Source: Endomicrobium sp.
GTDB lineage: Bacteria; Elusimicrobiota; Endomicrobiia; Endomicrobiales; Endomicrobiaceae
Direction: 5' to 3'
Assembly: GCA_031277075.1 (NCBI GenBank)
Contig: JAISLV010000145.1
Span: forward strand, 1 to 14,757
Length of the DNA: 14,757 nucleotides
The translations under genes and the position numbers were made by a program. Shown in pieces: positions 1 to 5,689 of the stretch. Under the pieces are notes generated by a model. The model was not told the DNA's origin and made no database searches. It saw only the letters and a program-made list of their open reading frames with translations. Within the stretch, counting starts at the first letter, position 1. Each line of letters begins with the position of its first letter.

Positions 1-66
1 GAATACGTATCTTTGTCGGAAGAAAGAATAAAAAAGGCGGATAACTGCGAGGAATTTTTTATATGA
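1..66 (+). CDS. C-terminal tail of an upstream gene, partial (possibly the partner DNA methyltransferase)
   Basis: An open frame enters at base 1 and ends at TGA 64-66, giving the last 21 residues of a protein, beginning EYVSLSEERI and ending EEFFI. The tail is too short to identify. Its stop overlaps the ATG of the next gene (ATGA at 63-66), so the two genes are translationally coupled. The next gene looks like a type II restriction endonuclease, and such genes are usually paired with a modification methyltransferase, so a methyltransferase is the likely identity. That is inference from context only. Confidence 0.6.
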   Translation, partial: EYVSLSEERIKKADNCEEFFI

Positions 67-1190
67 GCGAAAGAGAAATTTTAGAAAAAGCATATAGCGA
101 CGCCGTTAAGTTAAATGCCGATAATGTGTCTGACATTATTAGAAAAGATATAGATATATTGATTGAAAATATAGATAGCAATAAATCTTTAGTTTCTGCT
201 TTGACAACAAGTCTCTTAAAGAAAATAACAACTCCAAATCAAGATATTCGCCTACATAGAACGGTCTTTGAAAATGGATATTCTGCGAGAGTTTTAGACA
301 CCAATATGACATCGCCATTTTTTAAGAATTATTTTCCCAAGTATGCTAATAAAGAAAGCTCTTTTTTAACATTAGCCACAAGAGAAGAAATAAAATGGAA
401 TAAAAAAGACGGAATAAATTTAAAAATACGAAACAAAAAATTAAGAGAAGCTTTTTTAAATATCTTTGACCAAGTAGAGACTTTTAAGAAAGATCCAAAA
501 AAATATCTCGCCTATTTATTTTTCAAACTTATAAAATTATCAGAAAACAGCGAGGATTTGTTTCAGAAAACAGAACGGCAAAAAATGGGAAACTCAAACG
601 TCCTAAACATCAATACAATTCTTGCAATGCTTGCAAAGCATTTTGAAATTAAGAAAAGTTCAAGATTGCCGGTGATAGCGATATATTCAATCTATGAAGT
701 TCTTTTCAATAAGTTTGATAGGTATAAAAATAAACGGCTTATGCCCTTGCAGGCTCATACTTCATCGGATAAGCGCGGCTTTGGCGATATAGAAATATAC
801 ACAAAAGATAATAAACCTTTTGAAATAGTTGAGATTAAACATAATATCCCTATTGACGAGTATTTGATTTTTGATGTAATAAAAAAGATAAGTAAAATTG
901 AGGTTGACAGATATTATATTCTCACTACTTTTCATAACACTTTCGAGAATGCGTCTGATGAAAATAAAATTTCAGATTTGATTTTAAGAACTAAAAAAGA
1001 GCGCGGCGCAGATATTATAGCCAATGGTATTTTGACGACGTTAAAATACTATTTAAGGTTTATAGACAATTACGACGACTTTTTGAAATACTATACAAAA
1101 AACTTGATTAATGACGCAAAAGTATCAACTGAAGTTAAAGATTTTCATATAGAAGAATGGAATAAAATCAGAGAGAGCTGCAATGGCTAA
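63..1190 (+). CDS. Probable type II restriction endonuclease, SacI-like, PD-(D/E)XK fold
   Basis: A 375-aa soluble protein with no signal peptide or membrane segment. A PD-(D/E)XK-type catalytic site is visible near residues 240-260: GFGDIEIY supplies Asp242, followed by FEIVEIKHN with Glu257-Ile-Lys259. The N-terminal half has a conserved-looking stretch around residues 73-112 (ARVLDT, PFFKNYFPKYANKESSFLTL, ATREEIKW) that I associate with the SacI restriction endonuclease family, whose founding member cuts GAGCTC. The role would be cutting unmodified foreign DNA in the cytoplasm. The start is ATG at 63, in an ATGA overlap with the upstream gene and preceded by an AGGA sequence. The codons are strongly AT-rich (AAA, ATA, TTA), unlike the GCG-rich genes to the right, which suggests horizontal acquisition. 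A nuclease of this fold is fairly secure; the SacI family and the target site are less so. Confidence 0.65.
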   Translation: MSEREILEKAYSDAVKLNADNVSDIIRKDIDILIENIDSNKSLVSALTTSLLKKITTPNQDIRLHRTVFENGYSARVLDTNMTSPFFKNYFPKYANKESSFLTLATREEIKWNKKDGINLKIRNKKLREAFLNIFDQVETFKKDPKKYLAYLFFKLIKLSENSEDLFQKTERQKMGNSNVLNINTILAMLAKHFEIKKSSRLPVIAIYSIYEVLFNKFDRYKNKRLMPLQAHTSSDKRGFGDIEIYTKDNKPFEIVEIKHNIPIDEYLIFDVIKKISKIEVDRYYILTTFHNTFENASDENKISDLILRTKKERGADIIANGILTTLKYYLRFIDNYDDFLKYYTKNLINDAKVSTEVKDFHIEEWNKIRESCNG

Positions 1191-1278
1191 ACCCAAACAA
1201 AACAGGTTTCGCGATTGCCAGTATTGTAAAAAAACAATGAACATCCGCGCAACTTGCTGCACGGATGTTCATTCATAA
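1183..1278 (+). pseudogene. 31-codon stub, probably the truncated start of a third gene
   Basis: The ORF starts at ATG 1183 inside the endonuclease stop (ATGGCTAA overlap) and reads MAKPKQNRFRDCQYCKKTM, then 12 more residues, to TAA 1276-1278. It has a CxxC pair (DCQYCKK), which would suit the start of a zinc-binding protein such as an HNH-type nuclease, but the piece is too short to assign. The last 14 codons are written by the hairpin at 1236-1273, so the natural coding sequence seems to have been cut off there by the repeat. It could instead be a real mini-protein or chance. The overlap position argues that a gene once began here. Confidence 0.4.
1236..1273. repeat. Perfect 12-bp inverted repeat (hairpin) after the restriction operon
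   Basis: AATGAACATCCG at 1236-1247 is matched exactly by CGGATGTTCATT at 1262-1273, with a 14-nt loop. No T-run follows on the + strand, so it is not a typical intrinsic terminator, though it could still end or protect the operon transcript. Its right arm contains ATGTTCA (1265-1271), which is repeated inverted as TGAACAT at 1496-1502, so it may also mark the edge of the fold-back segment to its right. Confidence 0.7.
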
Positions 1279-1284
1279 ATAGGC

Positions 1285-1455
1285 GTCTCTAAAAACCCTA
1301 ACGCCCGTCCGAGCCTGCGCCTTGAGACATTGTCTCTGCGGATTGCTACATCAGAAAATTTGTCCGTCCTTGCTCTTAGGATGCGGCTTGCATTTTTCTT
1401 CTTTGAACTGCCGCAAAATTTGCGGCAATTACGAACATTATAGGCTTTTAGAGAC
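1285..1455. repeat. Fold-back (MITE-like) repeat element with nested hairpins
   Basis: This is the main content of the gene-free stretch 1279-1628. The outer arms are GTCTCTAAAAACCCTA (1285-1300) and TAGGCTTTTAGAGAC (1441-1455), which pair with one mismatch and one bulge. Inside lie GAGAC-ATT-GTCTC (1324-1336) and a 9-bp palindrome TGCCGCAAA-A-TTTGCGGCA (1409-1427). A wider pair of 7-bp inverted ends (ATGTTCA 1265-1271, TGAACAT 1496-1502) frames about 238 bp. The structure resembles a short non-autonomous mobile element or a structured RNA; no transposase is present. A 77-codon - strand frame crosses it (1269-1502) but has no ribosome binding site. Confidence 0.5.
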
Positions 1456-1530
1456 CCCCAAATGGCGGCGCTGGAAGCGAGGCAAAAATAAATATTGAAC
1501 ATTTCTGAAAAGTAGCTGCCGTGTATCTTT

Positions 1531-1656
1531 GCCTAGCCGCTTAGTTGCGTCTTTTGCTCTTTGGCGTTTTTGCCATGCATCAATGCGTCCATGCGTCTGT
1601 TGTTGTAGTTGCCTAGCTGCCCAGCCGCTTAGCTGCGTTCTTTGTTCTTTTGCCGT
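1531..1656. repeat. Degenerate short-repeat cluster ending in a 29-bp dispersed repeat
   Basis: Read on the - strand this stretch is built from variants of AGCTAAGC, AGCTAGGC and GGCTGGGC, followed by variants of GACGCAT (near 1578-1598). It includes a 29-bp sequence at 1628-1656 starting CTTAGCTGCGTT and ending TGCCGT, which recurs at 2682-2710 with two mismatches, and a weaker copy at 1540-1567. The 29-bp copy overlaps the 3' end of the peptidase gene. I know no function for it; it looks like a repeat family dispersed in this genome. Confidence 0.55.
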
Positions 1657-2276
1657 TTATCGGGCGTAGCTATTATGTATATATTTTCCACTAGTTTTCC
1701 GGGATTAAAATGTTTTACGTCGAACCACATAAATTTAAAACGCAGCGCGGAAACTGAAGTTATTTCAAGCGGATTGTCGGGGGCATACCAGTATGCGCTG
1801 GGGTCTGCTAAAAATATGGTGTCAACTCTTTTCTTTTTTGCGTTAAATCTTTTATGGTACCCGCACGCCACAGCCCAATGCCCGCCCCAGTCTATCCATT
1901 CAACTATAACGGGAGTTCCTTTTCTTATATTTTCCTTTATCATTTTTAAAGTTCCGTCGGTTCCGTATTTAACGTTAAACCCATTGTTTTTTAACCATTT
2001 GGCAATCTGCTCGGGATTTGCCCCGTGCGTTTTGGACGTTCCCATTTCTTTTGCTATTTTCATTTCGGTTTTATGATTAAGCTGCGCGTTAGAAAGTTTT
2101 CCGTAAAAATTTAATAATGACATTACGACCGCCGCGCCGCACGTGTAATCTGTAGTCTGCTGATAACCCTTAAAATTTTTAAGATATTTAAAATTTTTAT
2201 CGGGGTTAGAAAGCAGTTGATAATAGTCTGCAACTCCGATAGAACTTTGTTTTTCGTATAGCGAGTTTGTCGTCAT
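1629..2276 (-). CDS. C39-like (papain-fold) cysteine peptidase family protein
   Basis: A 215-aa protein with the full catalytic set of the C39-like peptidase family: oxyanion Gln40 and nucleophile Cys46 in QTTDYTCGAAV, general base His133 in GGHWAVACGY, and Asp158 in LADPSA. In the classic C39 family this domain cuts double-glycine leaders from bacteriocins at the inner membrane. Stand-alone versions such as this one have varied or unknown substrates. There is no signal peptide, membrane segment or ABC domain, so it appears to act in the cytoplasm unless exported by other means. The start ATG at 2276 is preceded by AAGGA at a good distance. An inverted repeat lies directly upstream (2288-2318). 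The last seven residues and the stop fall within a dispersed 29-bp repeat. No partner gene is adjacent. The fold assignment is solid; the biological role is open. Confidence 0.82.
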   Translation of the reverse strand: MTTNSLYEKQSSIGVADYYQLLSNPDKNFKYLKNFKGYQQTTDYTCGAAVVMSLLNFYGKLSNAQLNHKTEMKIAKEMGTSKTHGANPEQIAKWLKNNGFNVKYGTDGTLKMIKENIRKGTPVIVEWIDWGGHWAVACGYHKRFNAKKKRVDTIFLADPSAYWYAPDNPLEITSVSALRFKFMWFDVKHFNPGKLVENIYIIATPDKRQKNKERS

Positions 2277-2287
2277 GGCGTCCTTGT

Positions 2288-2323
2288 AGCGGTCAAGAGG
2301 ACGTAGAAATTGACCGCTTTTTT
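2288..2323 (+). terminator. Hairpin with T-run on the + strand; also the 5' leader hairpin of the peptidase mRNA
   Basis: AGCGGTCAA (2288-2296) pairs perfectly with TTGACCGCT (2310-2318) across a 13-nt loop, and six T follow on the + strand (2318-2323). That is the form of an intrinsic terminator for + strand transcription, although no convincing + strand gene ends here; it could stop antisense transcription through the peptidase gene. On the - strand the same stem sits just 5' of the peptidase ribosome binding site, where it could affect translation. Confidence 0.5.
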
Positions 2324-2376
2324 ATCGTTTAATATATACGTCAAAAAAACTGTTTTAATGCTGATGAGTGGGAAAC

Positions 2377-2644
2377 GGCGAAATATCCCGTCGGCAGACA
2401 ATGTCTGCCGACGACCCTTTTGAAAAAAGAAAATAACGACAAAGATAAAAAAAGGCGACGGCGGATGCTGAAATAAATTCAGCATGACGGATAACGGAAA
2501 CGGCGAACGGATAACGGACAACGACAATGGCGAAATACCCAGACGGCAGACTTTGTTTTCCGACACCCTTTTTTCAAAAAAAGAAAATAACGACAAAGAC
2601 AAAAAAAGGCGACGGCGGGTGCTGAAATAAATTCAGCATGACGG
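2377..2644. repeat. Two direct repeats of about 115 bp carrying hairpins
   Basis: This fills much of the gene-free stretch 2277-2845. Copy 1 (2377-2490) and copy 2 (2529-2644) share the same order: GGCGAAATA, a hairpin, CCCTTTT, a GAAAATAACGACAAAG tract, GGCGACGGCGG, a second hairpin, and GACGG. In copy 1 the first hairpin is an 11-bp stem with a 3-nt loop (2389-2413) and the second is ATGCTGAA-ATAAA-TTCAGCAT (2465-2485). Copy 2 keeps the second hairpin (one base changed) but its first is degraded. A tail of AACGG/ATAACGG motifs joins the copies. Short frames across it translate to SVMLNLFQHP-type peptides, which I regard as spurious translations of a widespread genomic repeat. Confidence 0.75.
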
Positions 2645-2681
2645 GCAACGGATGACGGCAAAGGCAATTACAAAGTCTTTG

Positions 2682-2787
2682 CTTAGCTGCGTTTTTTGTT
2701 CTTCTGCCGTCTTTGCCTTTGTCGTCTTGTCGATTGCTTAGCTGCCTAACTTCCTAGCTGCTTAGCTGCGTTATGATGCGTCTTTGC
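2682..2787. repeat. Second copy of the 29-bp repeat plus AGCTAAGC/AGCTAGG cluster
   Basis: Positions 2682-2710 repeat 1628-1656 with two mismatches. Positions 2733-2770 contain CTTAGCTGC, CCTAACTTCC, TAGCTGC and CTTAGCTGCG, the same degenerate 8-bp theme found at 1531-1637. The two clusters bracket the peptidase gene and the 115-bp repeats, in the same orientation. No coding potential is seen. Confidence 0.55.
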
Positions 2788-2788
2788 A

Positions 2789-2819
2789 AGCGGCTGCCCT
2801 TTTTAAAAGGGCAGCCGCT
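2789..2819 (-). terminator. Strong GC-rich hairpin just past potD, likely the 3' end of the pot transcript
   Basis: AGCGGCTGCCC (2789-2799) and GGGCAGCCGCT (2809-2819) are perfect inverted arms around a T5A4 centre that can extend the stem. The hairpin begins 27 nt past the potD stop. On the - strand it is not followed by a T-run (the next bases are TTGCAAAG), so it may be a weak or Rho-assisted terminator, or a 3' end stabiliser. Confidence 0.55.
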
Positions 2820-2845
2820 GCGGTTGGGGAAGACGCGCAGATGAC

Positions 2846-3907
2846 CTATTGAAGACCTGCGGCTTTTTTAAATTCCAGCCAAATTACTTCGTGAGCGGCT
2901 TCCGCTTCGGGCGAAACATTTTTTAGAATTTCAAGTTTTTCACGCGATATATTTGAAGGGAGCGTTACTAATTCTTTGTAAGGAGGTTCTATAAGTTTGT
3001 CCGCGGCTACGTTTGTGCTGAAAAAACCCGTGAATTTAAGATTTTCCACCGCATTTTTAGCGTCTAACAGCCAGTCTATAAAAGCGTAGGCGGCTTGAGG
3101 ATTTGGCGCTTTTGAAGGAATAAACGTCGCAATAACGCCGAAATCTACGCCTTCCTTAGGATAAACTACTTTAAGAGACGGTTTTGCGACTTTTGCAAGC
3201 GTTACTTGAGAAGTATATAAAAGACCTGCGGCAATTTCGCCTGCGATTATGTCGTCGTTAAGATTGTCGTCTTTTATAAGGCGGACATTAGGCGCAAGCT
3301 CTTTAAGTTTTTTGCCTGCGGCTTTTATATGGTCAATGTTTTCGTCGTTAATGCTGTAGCCTAAGGTTCTTAAAGCCGCGCCGTTTATGCTTCTAAAGCT
3401 GGCTACTATTCCCACATTATTTTTTAAAGCGGGATTCCACAAATCATTATAACCTTTAATGTCAACTTTGGTAAGCGCAGGGTCGTAAAGTATTGACAAA
3501 ATGCCCACAAGGTAGGGAACAGTGTATTCGTTATTTTTGTCAAAATACTGATTTTGATAGACAGGATTGATATTTTTGTAATTTTTTAATTTGCTCTTAT
3601 CAATTTTTTGAACTAACCCTTCGGCTATAGCCGTTTCTATAATGTAATCGTCTGCGATAATTACATCGTATTCCCCGCCTTTTGCCGCCTGCAATTTTGC
3701 AAGCATTGTTTCGTCTAAATCAAAGTTCACATAATTGACTTTAATCCCCGTCTCTTTTTCAAAGGCTTCCAATACGGCAGGCTCAAAAGAATTTTCCCAA
3801 GTAAAAACGTTCACAACTTTATTGGGTTTAGCCGCCGAACTTTCCTGCGCAAATCCTACAAAAGAAAAAACAAACGCCGCTGCAAACAACAATACTGATT
3901 TCTTCAT
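2846..3907 (-). CDS. potD: PotD-like periplasmic substrate-binding protein with altered ligand pocket
   Basis: The 353-aa product aligns along its whole length with E. coli PotD: KETGIKV near 51-57, KIDKSKL 101-107, PNV 206-208, PKEG 250-253. An N-terminal signal peptide is clear (basic MKKS, hydrophobic 5-19, cleavage near FAQ-ES); it has no lipobox Cys. It should capture a solute in the periplasm and deliver it to the PotB-PotC channel. By comparison with PotD from memory, Trp34 and Tyr85 are kept (Trp37, Tyr88), but Asp168 and Glu171 are both Ser (170, 173), Asp257 is Ile259, Trp255 is Gly257, Trp229 is Tyr231 and Tyr37 is Ser40. The acidic residues that bind the amines are therefore gone, so the ligand may not be spermidine or putrescine. 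Start ATG 3907 has GGAGG 8 nt upstream. The gene ends the operon; the symbol reflects family and context only. Confidence 0.85.
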   Translation of the reverse strand: MKKSVLLFAAAFVFSFVGFAQESSAAKPNKVVNVFTWENSFEPAVLEAFEKETGIKVNYVNFDLDETMLAKLQAAKGGEYDVIIADDYIIETAIAEGLVQKIDKSKLKNYKNINPVYQNQYFDKNNEYTVPYLVGILSILYDPALTKVDIKGYNDLWNPALKNNVGIVASFRSINGAALRTLGYSINDENIDHIKAAGKKLKELAPNVRLIKDDNLNDDIIAGEIAAGLLYTSQVTLAKVAKPSLKVVYPKEGVDFGVIATFIPSKAPNPQAAYAFIDWLLDAKNAVENLKFTGFFSTNVAADKLIEPPYKELVTLPSNISREKLEILKNVSPEAEAAHEVIWLEFKKAAGLQ

Positions 3908-4095
3908 TGCATTTCCTCCGTTTTTATAGTTTATTTTGATTTAACGTCTTACGGCTTTTTTAGCAAACTGCGTAAAAATTAAACTCGGGCGACATCGCGC
4001 CGCAAACAATAGCGAATTTTTCGTCATGGTTCCTCCATTTTTTAGTCTATTTTAACGCTTTGCGTTTTTGAGCAAATCTCGCAGAAATAAGGCTC
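3875..4095 (-). repeat. Diverged tandem duplication of the potC-end/potD-start junction
   Basis: In - strand order, unit 1 (4095-3996) runs from the last codons of potC through spacer, GGAGGA, ATG and a start resembling that of potD. Unit 2 (3986-3875) repeats the order: a potC-like tail, spacer, GGAGGA and the true potD start. Matching landmarks are TTTGCT (4076-4071 and 3967-3962), GGAGGA (4036-4031 and 3919-3914) and ATG (4027 and 3907), with offsets of 109-120 nt. At the potC-like end about two thirds of bases agree by eye. Confidence 0.65.
3941..4027 (-). pseudogene. 28-codon fossil ORF: potD-like start fused to potC-like end
   Basis: The frame starts at ATG 4027 with a strong GGAGGA ribosome binding site and ends at TAA 3943-3941. 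Its product begins MTKNSLLFAA, close to the PotD start MKKSVLLFAA, and ends SLIFTQFAKKAVRR, close to the PotC end SLISARFAQKRKALK. The simplest reading is the scar of a duplicated potC/potD junction in which everything between the two pieces was lost. The frame is open and the ribosome binding site intact, so a short peptide may still be made, and ribosomes ending there could feed the potD start 33 nt on. Confidence 0.55.
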
Positions 4096-4826
4096 AATAA
4101 CACTGTGGCGAAAAACAGCAAAGAACATAGCGCGTTGGTTTTTGGGGTAGTGCCGATTTTTATTTGCGAATAGATTTTTATCGGCAGAGTATTTGTGTCG
4201 ACGCCGGAAACAAATACGCTTATTATTACGTCGTCAAAACTCATCGCAAAAGCTAAAAATATTCCAGAAAGCACTGCGGGAAAAATTAACGGCAAAGTTA
4301 TGTCAAAAAAAGTTCTAATCTCGCCCGCTCCCAAATCTCTGGCGGCTTCGGCGTAACTTTTGTCTATGCCTACAAGCCGAGCTTTTACCAGCAGATATAT
4401 GTAAGGAATGCAAAAAGCCACATGCGCTATCGTTAAAGTAAGCATTCCCAATTTTAGCCTTATAAGAGAAAAATAAGCTAAAAATACCATTCCCAAAATT
4501 ATTTCGGGAAGCATTATCGGCAAAATAGAAACGTACTCTACAATTTGCCCGCCGCGTATTTTTGCGCGCGACATTCCAAAAGCCGCAAGCGTTCCGATAA
4601 TTGCCGCAAAAGCGCTGCTTAAAACGCCAAGTTTTAAGCTGGTATAAAGGCTTTCAAGCATCTGTCTGTCTTTAAATAATTGTCTATACCAATCTAAGGT
4701 GAACCCGCTCCAGATGGAAGTTATTCTGCTTACGTTAAAAGAGTATATTATTACAATAATTATCGGCAGATAAATCATTAAAAGACAGAATATGAGATAT
4801 ATGTTTGCGGCTTTTGAATTTTTCAT
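4047..4826 (-). CDS. potC: PotC-type ABC transporter permease
   Basis: A 259-aa integral membrane protein with about six hydrophobic segments, close to the 264 aa of E. coli PotC. The cytoplasmic coupling loop (EAA motif) is clear: EAARDLGAGE from residue 160, followed by ITLPLIFPAVLSG. The downstream SFDDVIISVFVSG (196-208) is typical of PotC. With PotB it would form the inner-membrane channel driven by PotA. Start ATG 4826 overlaps the potB stop (ATGA) and has GAAGGG upstream, so the two subunits are translationally coupled. Its C-terminal coding end is echoed in the duplicated spacer before potD. Family and complex are secure; the transported solute depends on the unusual binding protein. 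Confidence 0.9.
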   Translation of the reverse strand: MKNSKAANIYLIFCLLMIYLPIIIVIIYSFNVSRITSIWSGFTLDWYRQLFKDRQMLESLYTSLKLGVLSSAFAAIIGTLAAFGMSRAKIRGGQIVEYVSILPIMLPEIILGMVFLAYFSLIRLKLGMLTLTIAHVAFCIPYIYLLVKARLVGIDKSYAEAARDLGAGEIRTFFDITLPLIFPAVLSGIFLAFAMSFDDVIISVFVSGVDTNTLPIKIYSQIKIGTTPKTNALCSLLFFATVLLSLISARFAQKRKALK

Positions 4827-5689
4827 ACAAGCCCTTCTAAAGACGCTGATTTTGTGAGTTGTCTGTAAATGAATAAAAATACGCCGGTAAGAACAAGAAG
4901 AGCGACGCTTAAAGCCGCGGAAAAAGGCCAGTCGTGAGCGTTCATAAGTTCTTCTTGGACGAGATTTCCCACAAGCACCACTTTGCTGCCGCCTAAAACG
5001 TCAGCTATAAAGTAAAGTCCCATAGACGGCACAAAAGTTAAAACTATGCCCGAAAAAATTCCCGGCGCGGTAAGAGGAAGCGTTATCGTGCGGAAAGCGT
5101 AAAATGGCGAAGCTCCCAAATCGCGCGCGGCGTCAATAAGTTTCCAGTCAAGTTTTTCGGCGCTCGCATAGACGGCGTAAATCATAAAAGGAATTAAAAT
5201 ATAAATCATTCCCACTATTACGGCAGGATAGGAATATAAAAGTTTTAGCGGCTGTTCAATAAAACCGAATTTAATAAGGATTTTATCCAATATCCCGTTT
5301 GCTCTAAAAACTATAATCCATCCGTAAAGCCTTATAAGAGCGTTTGTCCAAAACGGGATTATCAGCAAAAGCATCGCCGTGTTTCTCCATTTAGGCGGCA
5401 ATTTTGCCATAAAATATCCGAAAGGATACCCTATTAAAATAACGGCGGCTGTGCTTATTAAAGCCAGTTTCAAAGAATTCCAAAAAATTTCAATATAAAG
5501 CGGGTCAAAAATTTTTATATAATTTGCAATCGTCCAATCCGCAGACACTCCCCACGCGCCTTCGCGGCGCGCAAAACTTAAAATAACCATATATATCAAG
5601 GGACCTAAAACAAAAGCCAAAGTAAATAAATACATCGGAGCTATCGCAAAAAGCGCGGCAAATTTTGAGCGTTTTTGAATATGGTTCAT
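4823..5689 (-). CDS. potB: PotB-type ABC transporter permease
   Basis: A 288-aa inner-membrane protein (E. coli PotB has 275) with about six hydrophobic segments beginning near residue 10. The coupling motif DAARDLGASP starts at residue 186, followed by ITLPLTAPGIFSG. The segment GLYFIADVLGGSK, typical of PotB, follows. It pairs with PotC. The start chosen is ATG 5689: it overlaps the potA stop in an ATGA, has GGAG six nt upstream, and puts the first membrane helix at the usual distance. The frame is open to a TTG at 5731, which would add 14 residues, but that start lies deep inside potA and lacks a good ribosome binding site. The same ATGA coupling recurs at the potB-potC joint. Confidence 0.9.
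   Translation of the reverse strand: MNHIQKRSKFAALFAIAPMYLFTLAFVLGPLIYMVILSFARREGAWGVSADWTIANYIKIFDPLYIEIFWNSLKLALISTAAVILIGYPFGYFMAKLPPKWRNTAMLLLIIPFWTNALIRLYGWIIVFRANGILDKILIKFGFIEQPLKLLYSYPAVIVGMIYILIPFMIYAVYASAEKLDWKLIDAARDLGASPFYAFRTITLPLTAPGIFSGIVLTFVPSMGLYFIADVLGGSKVVLVGNLVQEELMNAHDWPFSAALSVALLVLTGVFLFIYRQLTKSASLEGLV

Noticed and set aside
1236..1273. Classic intrinsic terminator for the restriction operon
   Set aside because: The stem is perfect, but no T-run follows on the + strand, so it is recorded only as an inverted repeat.
1269..1502. 77-codon - strand frame
   Set aside because: It lies across the fold-back element, has no ribosome binding site, and its basic low-complexity product resembles no protein I know. 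It is probably a chance frame in repeat DNA.
1642..2076. 144-codon + strand frame opposite the peptidase
   Set aside because: It is the antisense shadow of a gene with clear catalytic motifs, and its own product shows no domain.
2273..2667. Two - strand frames of 109 and 62 codons
   Set aside because: They translate the 115-bp direct repeats (SVMLNLFQHP and related peptides) in different frames, with no ribosome binding site.
1531..2787. CRISPR array
   Set aside because: The repeats are irregular, degenerate and unevenly spaced, with no regular spacers and no cas genes.
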